Source: Chthonomonadaceae bacterium (GTDB lineage Bacteria > Armatimonadota > Fimbriimonadia > Fimbriimonadales > Fimbriimonadaceae). From it: a stretch of 64,000 bases of DNA. The stretch covers positions 744,001-808,000 of the forward strand of contig CP054189.1 in NCBI GenBank assembly GCA_015709495.1, given 5' to 3'. This document shows positions 51,332-60,262 of this stretch, in pieces (within the stretch, counting starts at the first letter, position 1; every line of letters starts with the position of its first letter). Made by a program: the position numbers and the translations under genes. Below the pieces are notes generated by a model. That model saw only the letters and a list, made by a program, of their open reading frames with translations, did no database searches and was not told the origin of the DNA.

Positions 51332-52018
51332 ATGCTTTCGATCCTCATCGCTTCCGCCCTTCAAGGTTTGCCGACGAATCTCAGCGTGGATTTTTCGGGA
51401 ATGCCCCTTTTGCGAACCGACGCCCCAGCCTCGTATCGCGTGCTTTCGCATAGCGTCACGCTCGAACTCGTCAAGGGTGAAGTGATCGTGAACTCAACGA
51501 CGCTTTACAAGAACGGGCCTGAGGCCAAGACCCTCACCCTAACCCTACCCCGCAGACGCTTTGGGGACTCGGATTCCGGCGCGGCAGACTTCGCCATCGC
51601 CGGCACTTGGGACCGGCTGGCGATCCCGTTCCGGGCGCTGACGGAAAAGGGCTCCACCAAGACCGAAGGCTCTCACACGCTCTACCGGAGCGACCTCGGC
51701 GCTCAGGTGAAAATGGCGCCGAACGCCACCCATGCGCTCAAGATCGCCTACAAGACGCCGGTCGGAATCTGCGGGTACGAACGCAAGCAACGGATCGTCG
51801 GCTATCAATTCGAGGGTTCGGGGCGCATCGAGCAACTGAACTTCTCGTTCAAGTACACGCAGCAAGAGGTGTTCAACCTCCCTGATCCACGCCCGGAGTG
51901 GCCTTGGCAAATCGGCACGAAAGGCGCTTACATCCGCCGCGAGCCTTTCGACCTCATCGACCGCTTCGTCTACTTCACGTTCTATCCCGGCGGGTTCCGT
52001 CCGACCGACGGAGGATGA
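51332..52018 (+). CDS. Exported hypothetical protein, 228 residues
   Basis: Probable signal peptide in the first 12-15 residues (MLSILIASALQGLP). The rest is mainly strand-rich, with SHSVTLELVKGEVIVNSTTLYKNG resembling the N-terminal region of domains that describe mixed-sign envelope proteins, and a later aromatic stretch FDLIDRFVYFTFYPGGFRPTD. No cysteine pair or catalytic motif. Family not recognised. Confidence 0.75.
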   Translation: MLSILIASALQGLPTNLSVDFSGMPLLRTDAPASYRVLSHSVTLELVKGEVIVNSTTLYKNGPEAKTLTLTLPRRRFGDSDSGAADFAIAGTWDRLAIPFRALTEKGSTKTEGSHTLYRSDLGAQVKMAPNATHALKIAYKTPVGICGYERKQRIVGYQFEGSGRIEQLNFSFKYTQQEVFNLPDPRPEWPWQIGTKGAYIRREPFDLIDRFVYFTFYPGGFRPTDGG

Positions 52019-52055
52019 GCCTGCCTGCGCTCGGATTGGGGTAAACACGCAAGCG

Positions 52056-53132
52056 GTGCCCGAACCTAGGGGCCGGAGTACGCTTTTGTCGCGATTCGAG
52101 ATTTCAAAGGACTACCTCGTCCACACCCTCGTGGACCTCTTGAACACGCCTAGCCCGACCGGAAACACCGACTGGGCCGTGAGCTTTGTCGAGCAAGAGC
52201 TCGAAGCCTTGGGCGTGCCGTACGTCCGGACGCCCAAAGGAGCGGTCGTGGCGACGCTCGAAGGCCTTCGACACGACAGGCCCCGCGCCCTGACCGCCCA
52301 CGTCGACACCTTGGGGGCCGTGGTCAAGGAGATCAAGGCGAGTGGCCGCCTCAGACTTTCTGCGCTGAACGGCGTCGTATGGCCCACGGTCGAAAGCGAA
52401 GGGGTCACGATCTCGACGCGCGGGGGGAGGCAACTCCGAGGCTCGATCGTCTTTGCGAACGGAGCTGCCCACGTCAACAAAGAGGCTCGAACGGCGGTCC
52501 GCGACGACGCCAACCTGGAAGTCAGGATCGACGAGCGAACGAGGTCGGCCGAAGAGACCAGGCTGCTCGGCATCGACGTCGGCGACTTCGTTGCGTTCGA
52601 TCCTCGCGTCGAGGTGCTCGAATCCGGTTTCGTCCGCTCGAGATTCCTTGACGACAAGTCGGCGGTAGCCTGCCTTTTGGCGGCAGTCAAGGCGTTGCGG
52701 CAAGTCGAAATCACCCCTTCTCAGCGCGCGACGCTGCTCTTCAGCAACTACGAAGAGGTCGGGCACGGCGGAATCGACGGGCTGCCTACCGACCTTGCCG
52801 AGCTTGTGGTCGTGGATATGGCCGCTCTCGGTGAGGGACTGCAGGGCGACGAGTTCCACTGCTCGATTTGCGTGAAGGATTCTTCCGGGCCCTACAGCCG
52901 CAGGCTGACGGAGCGGCTGCGAAACCTGGCCGAGCGCGCCGGGATCGACCTCAAGGCCGACGTGTACCCCTACTATTCGAGCGACGGGTCGGCATATTGG
53001 CAGGCGGGTGGCCAAGCCGAGGTGGCTCTGATCGGCCCTGGGGTGGATACAAGCCACGGTTACGAGAGAACGCACATCGACGCTCTGCTGGATACGTCTC
53101 AGCTTCTCGCGGAATACCTGTTCGAAGAGTGA
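52056..53132 (+). CDS. M42 family metallopeptidase (aminopeptidase/CelM type)
   Basis: 358 residues from GTG 52056. Dinuclear metallopeptidase motifs are in the right order: AHVDTLG (first His and Asp), LDDKSAVACLLAA (bridging Asp), NYEEVGHGG (catalytic Glu pair), VVVDMAALG (Asp) and SHGYERTHIDAL (last His). M42 enzymes are cytoplasmic, self-compartmentalised aminopeptidases. No signal peptide is seen. Confidence 0.93.
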   Translation: MPEPRGRSTLLSRFEISKDYLVHTLVDLLNTPSPTGNTDWAVSFVEQELEALGVPYVRTPKGAVVATLEGLRHDRPRALTAHVDTLGAVVKEIKASGRLRLSALNGVVWPTVESEGVTISTRGGRQLRGSIVFANGAAHVNKEARTAVRDDANLEVRIDERTRSAEETRLLGIDVGDFVAFDPRVEVLESGFVRSRFLDDKSAVACLLAAVKALRQVEITPSQRATLLFSNYEEVGHGGIDGLPTDLAELVVVDMAALGEGLQGDEFHCSICVKDSSGPYSRRLTERLRNLAERAGIDLKADVYPYYSSDGSAYWQAGGQAEVALIGPGVDTSHGYERTHIDALLDTSQLLAEYLFEE

Positions 53133-53221
53133 CCTGAAGGTGCTTCCCCCTGCAAAACTTGCGGGGTTCAACCGAAAACTACCGTGGAGCGAAACGCTCG
53201 CGCGGAAGGAAGCAACTCGAT

Positions 53222-53497
53222 ATGCCCAACGAACTCAAGGCGACTCGCGCTAGTCGAGCCGTCAGCATCAGCACAGCGAGCCTCATTACTGGGGTCGAAG
53301 TCCACACGCTTCGGTACTGGGAGCGCGAATTCTCGCCCTATCTCTCTCCAATACGAACGGACGGCGGGCAACGGAGGTATCGGCCGGAGGACATTCAAAC
53401 GGTGTTTCATATCAAGCGGCTATTGCGCGACGAGCTTTTCAGCATTGCCGGGGCCAAGAGGCACCTCGCGCGGATGATTCGAGGAGTGGCTGCCTAA
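53222..53497 (+). CDS. Short MerR-family DNA-binding protein
   Basis: 91 residues from ATG 53222 with GGAAG upstream. A winged helix MerR domain: SISTASLITGVEVHTLRYWEREF, then RRYRPEDIQTVFHIKRLL. There is almost no C-terminal effector domain, so it may bind DNA constitutively or respond through partners, like HspR-type short regulators. The next gene, a glycosyltransferase-TPR protein, starts four bases after its stop. Confidence 0.9.
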   Translation: MPNELKATRASRAVSISTASLITGVEVHTLRYWEREFSPYLSPIRTDGGQRRYRPEDIQTVFHIKRLLRDELFSIAGAKRHLARMIRGVAA

Positions 53498-53501
53498 ACC
53501 C

Positions 53502-55568
53502 ATGGGCGAAATCCACCCTCAGGTCAAGGCCGCGAGAGAGAAATCCCTCGCCAGCGATCACCTCGGCGCTCTTGAGATTCTGGAGCGCGCCCTTTCGTCG
53601 GAGTCCGGCTGCCCGGAACTCCTCGCCGAGCGGGGATTGCTTCTGACCCTGTTGCAGCGCGAAGACGAGGCGCTCGAATGCCTCTTGGCCGCCCCCACCG
53701 CCCCGGAGGCCAGCCGGCTCGCTCAGGTTCTGCGAAACTACTTTTTCTGCCGCGCCTCGATGGCAACGAAGCTCGGCTTCGACGACGCCCTCGGACGCGA
53801 ACTCCAAGGAAGGCTCGACGCTGAGTTTCCCGGCACGCCTACGCCCCAAACGGGCATCCGGCTCTCTGCGTGCCTGATCGTCAAGAACGAGTCGAAACAC
53901 CTCGTCCGCTGCCTCAAATCGATCGCAGGGAAGGTGGATGAGATCGTCGTCGTGGACACTGGATCGACAGACGACACCGTCGAAATCGCGCGCGAGTTCG
54001 GAGCGGTCGTCGGGTTCTTCGAGTGGTGCGACGACTTCGCGGCTGCGCGAAACGAGAGCCTGAGGCTCGCGACCGGGGACTGGGCGCTCTGGATCGACGC
54101 CGACGAGACCGTAGACCCCGGAAGCTGGAACGCGATTCAAGAAGGGCTCATGCGGCCCCAGTTCGGGGGCTATTACCTCGACATCGTCAACTACATGGAT
54201 GAGAGCGGCGAGAACGCATGCTACATCCATGCCCCGGTGCGCCTTTTCCGGCTCCTTCCCGAAACGACTTTCGAAGGCAGGATCCACGAACAGATCATTC
54301 CGAGCCTCGACCGCATGGGGCTGCCCTGCGCCTCGCTCAAGGGCGCGAAGATTCACCACTTCGGCTATCGGCCGAGCGACATGGCCGAGAAACGGAAGGC
54401 GGAGCGGGCCATTCGGATGCTCGAACGGGAGGTGCGCGAATCTCCCGGAGACGCCTTTCAGTGGTTCAACCTGGCGAACGCCTACAGCGTCGTCCAGCGT
54501 CACGAGGATGCGATTCAGGCGGCCCGGAAGTGCATCGCGCTTCTCGACCCTCGGAACGCCTACGCCTCGCTTGCGTATCAGATTCTCAGTTGCGCGTTGA
54601 CGCTCTCAGGACGGCCTGCTGAGGCGCTCTCCGTATGCGAAGAGGCCCGCGAGCGGGGGCATTTCACGGTCCTGAACAGCTTTGAACTCACGCACGCGCT
54701 GTTCCGACTTCGGAGGTTCGAAGAAGCGCTCGAAGCAAGCGACGAGTGCATGGGAATGACTTGGCCCGAAGGTCTGACCGGCGACTTCAGCATCCTCACC
54801 TACAAGCGCCACACGCTGCGCGGTCAGGTTCTCTGCGAATTGGGCAGGTTGAACGAGGCTCTAAGCCTTCTCGACCACTCGCTCTCCCTCGATCCCGAGT
54901 TCGCCATCGCGCGCTTTTCGAAAGGCATCGTGCTCGAGAAGATGGGGCGGACTGAATCGGCCCTCGACCTATACGAAAGCTGCTTCGAATCGCCGGGCAT
55001 CGCCCAACCTGCGCTGAAAGCGGCCGCCAGGGTTTGCCGCTCGCTGGGAAGGGAGGCCGACGCTCGCTCGCTGAGCGAAAGAGCTTGGTATACCGACCCC
55101 GATGACCTCGATAGCTGGTCCGAATGGGTTTCTTCGCTCGAACGAGACCGCAACATCGACGGACTTCTTAGGGCCTACGAGGCGTATGCGAAACTCCGCG
55201 AGCCGAACACGGCGATCCTCATCAATTGGGGCCGGGCTCTTCAGGAGGCAGGTGAGTTCGAGGCCGCGCTACGCTGCTTCGTGCAGGCGATCCAGCAGTC
55301 ACCCGGCGACCCCAACGCTCATTTCAACGCCGGCGACGCGCTGTACCGCATGGATTCCTTCTCGCAGGCAACGCAGTTTTATGAGTCTGGTCTCCGACTC
55401 GATCCGACCAACCCCGAAGGCTGGTTCATGCTTGGAAACGCCATGGGTCAGATCGGGGTGTGGCAGGGCGCGAAGCTTGCCTATGAGCAGGCCCTCAGGT
55501 TCGACCCGAACCACGAAAAGGCGCTCGCCAACCTCTCGGTAGCGGTCGAAGAGTTGGCTGCGGCCTAA
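53502..55568 (+). CDS. Family 2 glycosyltransferase with C-terminal TPR repeats
   Basis: 688 residues. An N-terminal region of about 120 residues with TPR-like helices is followed by a GT2 domain: SACLIVKNESKHLVRCLKSI, VVVDTGSTDDTVEIA, the DxD-type ALWIDADE near residue 200, and CYIHAPVRLFR. From about residue 310 to the end, ten or so TPR units (for example PGDAFQWFNLANAYSVVQRHEDA) form a protein-binding scaffold. This combination is typical of bacterial glycosyltransferases acting on proteins or surface glycans; the acceptor is unknown. Ends three bases inside the convergent maf gene. Confidence 0.93.
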   Translation: MGEIHPQVKAAREKSLASDHLGALEILERALSSESGCPELLAERGLLLTLLQREDEALECLLAAPTAPEASRLAQVLRNYFFCRASMATKLGFDDALGRELQGRLDAEFPGTPTPQTGIRLSACLIVKNESKHLVRCLKSIAGKVDEIVVVDTGSTDDTVEIAREFGAVVGFFEWCDDFAAARNESLRLATGDWALWIDADETVDPGSWNAIQEGLMRPQFGGYYLDIVNYMDESGENACYIHAPVRLFRLLPETTFEGRIHEQIIPSLDRMGLPCASLKGAKIHHFGYRPSDMAEKRKAERAIRMLEREVRESPGDAFQWFNLANAYSVVQRHEDAIQAARKCIALLDPRNAYASLAYQILSCALTLSGRPAEALSVCEEARERGHFTVLNSFELTHALFRLRRFEEALEASDECMGMTWPEGLTGDFSILTYKRHTLRGQVLCELGRLNEALSLLDHSLSLDPEFAIARFSKGIVLEKMGRTESALDLYESCFESPGIAQPALKAAARVCRSLGREADARSLSERAWYTDPDDLDSWSEWVSSLERDRNIDGLLRAYEAYAKLREPNTAILINWGRALQEAGEFEAALRCFVQAIQQSPGDPNAHFNAGDALYRMDSFSQATQFYESGLRLDPTNPEGWFMLGNAMGQIGVWQGAKLAYEQALRFDPNHEKALANLSVAVEELAAA

Positions 55569-56206
55569 GCGCTCGTTGGGTTAGGCGCGAAGAGCCTCGC
55601 GAGTTCCTCTCGCAGGCGTTCTACGGGCAGCCCCGCGACGTTCTTGATCGAACCCTCGACCTCCGCGATGAAGCCCCCTGCCGAGCCCTGAATGCCGTAG
55701 GACCCGGCCTTGTCCATTGGCTCGCCCGACGCTACATAAGCCGCGATTTCACTCAAGGTGAGCTCCCGAAAGCGCACGAGGGACCGTTCGACAAACCCGT
55801 ATTCGCCGTCCGGCCAGAGCAAGTACATCGCCGTAAACACCTCATGGGCCCTTCCGGACAGCTTCTGGAGCATCGCGACCGCCTCCTCGGGCGACTCCGG
55901 CTTGCCCAATATCTCCTTCGTGGAGCCGGAGGTCAGCACCACGAGTGTGTCACCCGCAAGGACGAGGGCCTGAGGCCGACTCCCAAAGGTCGCGAGGGCC
56001 TTCGCTCGCGCCAGTTCGAGCGCAACCTCTTCCGGCGGCAGACCGGGAGGCGGGGTTTCGTCGATCTCGGCAGGGGCCACTTCGAATTCGGGAAATATCT
56101 CACGCAACATCGATTGCCGCCTAGGAGACGAACTCGCAAGAATCACTCGATCGGGCCGGTTTCGCACTCGCGCTAAGATACCGAGCCACGACCCCGCCTT
56201 GTGCAA
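55565..56206 (-). CDS. maf: Maf-like nucleoside triphosphate pyrophosphatase
   Basis: 213 residues from TTG 56206; GTG 56167 is a shorter alternative that starts immediately before the conserved RVILASSSPRR. Maf motifs SSSPRRQSML, VLAGDTLVV and KAGSYGIQGSAGGFI are intact. Maf hydrolyses non-canonical or canonical nucleoside triphosphates to monophosphates and may affect division. It overlaps the glycosyltransferase by four bases (convergent). Confidence 0.9.
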   Translation of the reverse strand: MHKAGSWLGILARVRNRPDRVILASSSPRRQSMLREIFPEFEVAPAEIDETPPPGLPPEEVALELARAKALATFGSRPQALVLAGDTLVVLTSGSTKEILGKPESPEEAVAMLQKLSGRAHEVFTAMYLLWPDGEYGFVERSLVRFRELTLSEIAAYVASGEPMDKAGSYGIQGSAGGFIAEVEGSIKNVAGLPVERLREELARLFAPNPTSA

Positions 56207-56269
56207 TCAGATACAATCTTTCCTCGGGACAAGTCGCTCCGTTGCTCTGCCCCAAAAGAGGTTTTGCGC

Positions 56270-57373
56270 TTGAGAGTTCCCTTCTATGACATCCGCGCCC
56301 AGTACGATGAGTTGAAGGCGCAATTGGACGCAGCTACCAGCGAGGTGCTATCGACCGGCGCGTATGTGATGGGCAAGTACCACAACGGGCTCGAGGCGTC
56401 GATCGCGGAGTGGCACGGGTGCAAGCACGGGATCGCCGTCAACAGTGGAACCGACGCCCTGCGAATTCTCCTCGACGCTGCTGGTGTCGGACCAGGCGAC
56501 GAGGTCATCACAACGGCGTTTACGTTCGTGGCGACGGTCGAAGTGATCGTTCAAGTTGGCGCGACGCCGGTCCTGGTGGACATCGATCCGGGCCACTACC
56601 AGATCGTCCCTGAGAGGGTCGAGGCCAGCATCTCTCCTCGGACGAAGGCGATCATGCCGATTCACCTTTTCGGACAGCTTGCCGAAGTGAATCGGTTGCG
56701 GCAGATCGCGGAGCGAGACGGAATCGTGGTTTTGGAAGACGCCGCCCAAGCGCTCGGTTCTCACCACGAGGGCGTGTATGCGGGCAATTTTGGACTGGGC
56801 GCAGGGTTCAGCTTCTACGTCACCAAGAACCTCGGCGCGGCGGGCGACGGCGGTATGATCTTGACCAACGACGACCAAGTCGCCGCTCGCTGCCGGTCGA
56901 TCCGGGTTCATGGCATGGGTCGGCAGCGATATTACTACGACCACGTGGGCTATACAAGCAGGCTCGCCGAATTGCAGGCAGCCATCCTCGGCGTCAAGTT
57001 GACCCGTCAAGAGGCCTGGAACGCCCGACGCAACGAGATCGCTGCCCTTTATCAAGAGGTTCTCGAAGACAGCCCCGTTACGATTCAGCGGGTTCTCCCA
57101 GGCAACAACACGACGTGGCACCAATTCACCCTCCGCGCCCCCAAGCGAGATGAGCTGCAGGCGTTCCTCAAAGAGCGTGAGGTGGACTCGATGATCTACT
57201 ACCCGGTGCCGTTGCACTTCCATGAGCCGTACCGCCATTTGGCCTCCGGCCCAGGTAGCCTGCCTGAAACGGAGAAGCTCTGCGAGGAAGTTCTGAGCTT
57301 GCCGATTCATCCTCACCTCTCGGACGAGCAAGCGCTATTCGCGGCGCAGCAAGTCCGGGAGTTCTATGGCTGA
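56270..57373 (+). CDS. DegT/DnrJ/EryC1/StrS family aminotransferase
   Basis: 367 residues from TTG 56270, with an AGAGG site 9 bases upstream; the frame also continues upstream. The PLP lysine is Lys186 in FYVTKNLGAAGDGG. Other family landmarks are VNSGTDALRI, ITTAFTFVATVE, PIHLFGQ and GYTSRLAELQAAIL. Such enzymes add amino groups to nucleotide-linked keto-sugars for surface glycan or secondary-metabolite synthesis. The nearby glycosyltransferase gene supports a glycan role. Confidence 0.95.
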   Translation: MRVPFYDIRAQYDELKAQLDAATSEVLSTGAYVMGKYHNGLEASIAEWHGCKHGIAVNSGTDALRILLDAAGVGPGDEVITTAFTFVATVEVIVQVGATPVLVDIDPGHYQIVPERVEASISPRTKAIMPIHLFGQLAEVNRLRQIAERDGIVVLEDAAQALGSHHEGVYAGNFGLGAGFSFYVTKNLGAAGDGGMILTNDDQVAARCRSIRVHGMGRQRYYYDHVGYTSRLAELQAAILGVKLTRQEAWNARRNEIAALYQEVLEDSPVTIQRVLPGNNTTWHQFTLRAPKRDELQAFLKEREVDSMIYYPVPLHFHEPYRHLASGPGSLPETEKLCEEVLSLPIHPHLSDEQALFAAQQVREFYG

Positions 57374-57402
57374 CACCTAGGGCTTGCCCCTTCGCCGGAA
57401 CC

Positions 57403-58086
57403 ATGACCGTACCTCCCTTCATCCCCCAACCCGTTGAGATTCGAAGGAACGTCACGACCGAGCGGTACCCAGTCATGGTGGGGTTCGTAAGGCGAGTTTC
57501 GCTGCTTCACTTCTTGTCGGTCCTGTGCGTCGCGGGCGTGGCGGCATTACCCTCCCCTTGGGTGGACCCTTCGGTTGCGGGCTGGGCCACCTTGGGACTC
57601 CTCGTGGCCCTGAGTTGGGCAAGGACTCTCGCTCGCGGCAGAAGGGTCGAAGTCGTTGTGTCCGGCGTGATCCTTGTTGCGTTCTTGGTCGCCCTGGGGT
57701 CGGCGGTAAGAGTGTGGATCGAAGACGGCTGGCCGTTGGAGTCCCTCCTTGTGGGGGTCGCCTGCGCCGTCGTTTATGTTACGGCCTGCGGCAGGGACCT
57801 CAGCTACGTGGGGATGCTCGTGCTCTCGATTCTCGTATCGAGTGGGCTGATCGTCGCAGGGGGGATTTGGCTACGAACGCCGGGCCTGACGCTTTCCGTC
57901 GCCCTGAGCCTGAACGCCTTGTACCTGATCTTCTACGTTTATGATCTGGCGTCGCTGCTTTCTCGGAGGCGGTTGGGGGAAGAGATCGGGGCCGTCGCGG
58001 ACCTTTATCGGGACGTTCTCAACCTCTTCGGCTACCTGATCCGAGTGGCCCACCATTGGCGGAGGCATAGGATTTGGCTCAAGTGA
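57403..58086 (+). CDS. Unknown polytopic membrane protein
   Basis: 227 residues from ATG 57403 (ATG 57475 would give a shorter form that starts nearer the first helix). About seven hydrophobic helices, no motif that identifies a known transporter, and a tail basic and His-rich (IRVAHHWRRHRIWLK). Its 3' end overlaps a PII-like gene by 13 bases, a coupling that often links PII proteins to the membrane protein they control; this is inferred from context. Confidence 0.75.
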   Translation: MTVPPFIPQPVEIRRNVTTERYPVMVGFVRRVSLLHFLSVLCVAGVAALPSPWVDPSVAGWATLGLLVALSWARTLARGRRVEVVVSGVILVAFLVALGSAVRVWIEDGWPLESLLVGVACAVVYVTACGRDLSYVGMLVLSILVSSGLIVAGGIWLRTPGLTLSVALSLNALYLIFYVYDLASLLSRRRLGEEIGAVADLYRDVLNLFGYLIRVAHHWRRHRIWLK

Positions 58087-58433
58087 GCAAGGGGCTGCTC
58101 CGCATCGTCTGCTATCTTCGATCCCACAAGCTCGAAGAAGTCAAGACCGCGATCGCCGCTACGGGCGTTTCGGGCATGACCGTATCCGACGTGCGGGGTT
58201 GCGGCAATTCCCCCGAATCTGCGGCGTGGTTTGGCACCGAGGGCTTTCTCGTTCCGCTGCCGATCCGCTCGAAGATCGAAGTGGTGATTCCCGAGTCGAG
58301 GAAAGACGATGTAGTGGCGACGATTCTCGAAAACGCGCGGACGGGCGAGCACGGCGACGGTAAAATCTTCGTCGAGAGGATCACCGACGCGATTCGCATT
58401 CGTACGAAAGAACGCGGATCGGCCGCAGTGTAA
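58074..58433 (+). CDS. PII-family signal protein without the T-loop tyrosine
   Basis: 119 residues from TTG 58074 with a GGAGG site at 58061-58065. Matches GlnB/GlnK along its length: LRIVCYLRSHKLEEVK start, GVSGMTVSDVRGCG, and TGEHGDGKIFV and AIRIRT (ATP-binding and core). The T-loop (NSPESAAWFGTEGFLV) has no Tyr at the uridylylation site, so covalent control is unlikely; ligand control by ATP, ADP or 2-oxoglutarate remains possible. The upstream membrane gene is its likely target. Confidence 0.9.
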   Translation: MAQVSKGLLRIVCYLRSHKLEEVKTAIAATGVSGMTVSDVRGCGNSPESAAWFGTEGFLVPLPIRSKIEVVIPESRKDDVVATILENARTGEHGDGKIFVERITDAIRIRTKERGSAAV

Positions 58434-58496
58434 CGAATTATGTGAGGACGCGATGCGTCCATATAGGGACGGCCCGAGAAGGGTCCACGAACAGCT

Positions 58497-60254
58497 ATGA
58501 TGTCTACCGCTTTTGTACTCGCCACGGCACTTCTCCTTGGATCGCCCAAGGTCGAGATCAACGTCAACACCGAGGAAGGCCAGTCGCTCTCCGGAGTTCA
58601 CGTCTTCCGTCTTACGGTGACTTCGGACCACCCGGTCTCCCAAGTGGAGTTTTACGTTGGATCGGACCTGAGAGAAACCGACACGAGCACGCCTTACGAG
58701 TTCATGCTCGACACCCTTACCGAAAAGGACGGCGCGCTCCAGGTGAGCTTCGCCGCCTATACGACCGAAGGGGAAAGCGCGAAGAAGGCTCTTAACGTCC
58801 GGATCGACAACCAGCTTTCCAAGGGCGCGGACTTTCACGTGAACCGAGGGAATGAGCTTCTTGCCGTTAGCAAGTGGGACGAGGCGATTCAGGCGGGCCG
58901 CACCGCGCTCCTCATCGATTCCAACTCGAACCCCGCCCGTTTGGTGATGGCCCGAGCCTACTTGGGTAAAGGGGTGCTCGACCAGGCGCAGCGCTATGCC
59001 GAAGACGCGATCGCTTCGAGCGCCAACTTCCGCGAGGCGAAGGAACTGCTTGCGGCGATCAACTTGCGCCGGGCGTTCGTGACGTTCAACCGCGGCGAAA
59101 ACCGGCAAGAAACGCTTGTGGCGATCCAAACGGCCATGAAGGATGCGATCGAAGTTCGAAAGCAGGTACTCGACGAGGTCGTCGATTCGATGGGAACGCC
59201 TAACGACTCCAATCGAATGGCTTATGCAGACGCCGCAATCCGGGCAGGCCGCTACTCCGCGGCGATTCTCGCGCTGACCCCGGCGTTCCGCTCGACCCCA
59301 GAAGACAGCGCCATCGCCAATCGCCTCGCCTACGCCCAGCTAAGGGCCATGAGGCTGAACGATGCCGCCGCGACCCTCCGCGAGCACCGGCGAAGGACGG
59401 TTCCCGATGCTTTCGGTTGGATGCTCGTCGCGATCCTCGAGGCTCACCAAGGCAACAACAACGCGAGCGATGAAGCCGTCCGCGAGGCGGTCCTCAGCGA
59501 CGCCGAGGACCTCGGTGTCCAGACGGGCCAGGCTTATCTGGCGCTTAAGCGACGCCAGTTCGGGGTTCTGCGCCAACTCATCGCGAGCCTCGCGCGGGAC
59601 GAAAGCCAACGCACGGAAGTGCAGTACTACATCAGCATCGCTTCGTACGCCCTAACCGAGTTCGAACCCTCACGGCAAGCCTTTGAGGCCGCCGTGTTGT
59701 CCGAACCCGCCAACAGCGACATGTACGTTCAACGGGGCAACGAAGCTCTCGCCCTGGTAGCGGCGGGACGGCTCGATGCGGGAGAAAACGAGTTCCAAGT
59801 CAAGGTCGCAAAGGCGTTTTACGAAGCCGCGCTGACGGCCCGTCCGAACGCTCCCGACGCGCTGACGGCCCTCGCAATCGTAAACGTTTACGACAAGAAA
59901 ACAGCCGAAGGGTATCGCTTTGCGAAGGCAGCCGTTGCCGCCAGCCCCGGCTACCCGGCAGGCCATTATGTCCTCGCCATGGTCGCCTCGATACGCGAGT
60001 CCGAACTCAGGGCGGCTGCGGAAGCGATCCGCACGGGCGCAACCGGCGGAGTTCTGACGAGTTCGCAACGCCAAGAGATGGACGGTTATCTCCAAACGGC
60101 TTCGGCGATCGGGAAGGAAGCGGCAGACGCCAACCGAACCGCGGGCGAACTGGACAAGACCTATCTGGCCGGGAGAGTGATCCCCACCAAGCAGGACGCG
60201 TACCAGTATTTCCTGTATCACGGCCGGGTCCCGCTCCTCGTCCCGCCGAAGTAA
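58497..60254 (+). CDS. Exported Ig-like and TPR repeat protein
   Basis: 585 residues. A short signal peptide (MMSTAFVLATALLLGS) is followed by an Ig-like domain to about residue 100 (VSQVEFYVGSDLRETDTSTPYEF), a motif seen in bacterial Ig modules, and then by about twelve TPR-like helical pairs to the end (NELLAVSKWDEAIQAGRTALLI, GYPAGHYVLAMVASIRESELRAA). It probably scaffolds other envelope proteins. No enzyme motif. Confidence 0.88.
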   Translation: MMSTAFVLATALLLGSPKVEINVNTEEGQSLSGVHVFRLTVTSDHPVSQVEFYVGSDLRETDTSTPYEFMLDTLTEKDGALQVSFAAYTTEGESAKKALNVRIDNQLSKGADFHVNRGNELLAVSKWDEAIQAGRTALLIDSNSNPARLVMARAYLGKGVLDQAQRYAEDAIASSANFREAKELLAAINLRRAFVTFNRGENRQETLVAIQTAMKDAIEVRKQVLDEVVDSMGTPNDSNRMAYADAAIRAGRYSAAILALTPAFRSTPEDSAIANRLAYAQLRAMRLNDAAATLREHRRRTVPDAFGWMLVAILEAHQGNNNASDEAVREAVLSDAEDLGVQTGQAYLALKRRQFGVLRQLIASLARDESQRTEVQYYISIASYALTEFEPSRQAFEAAVLSEPANSDMYVQRGNEALALVAAGRLDAGENEFQVKVAKAFYEAALTARPNAPDALTALAIVNVYDKKTAEGYRFAKAAVAASPGYPAGHYVLAMVASIRESELRAAAEAIRTGATGGVLTSSQRQEMDGYLQTASAIGKEAADANRTAGELDKTYLAGRVIPTKQDAYQYFLYHGRVPLLVPPK

Positions 60255-60262
60255 GACCCGAC

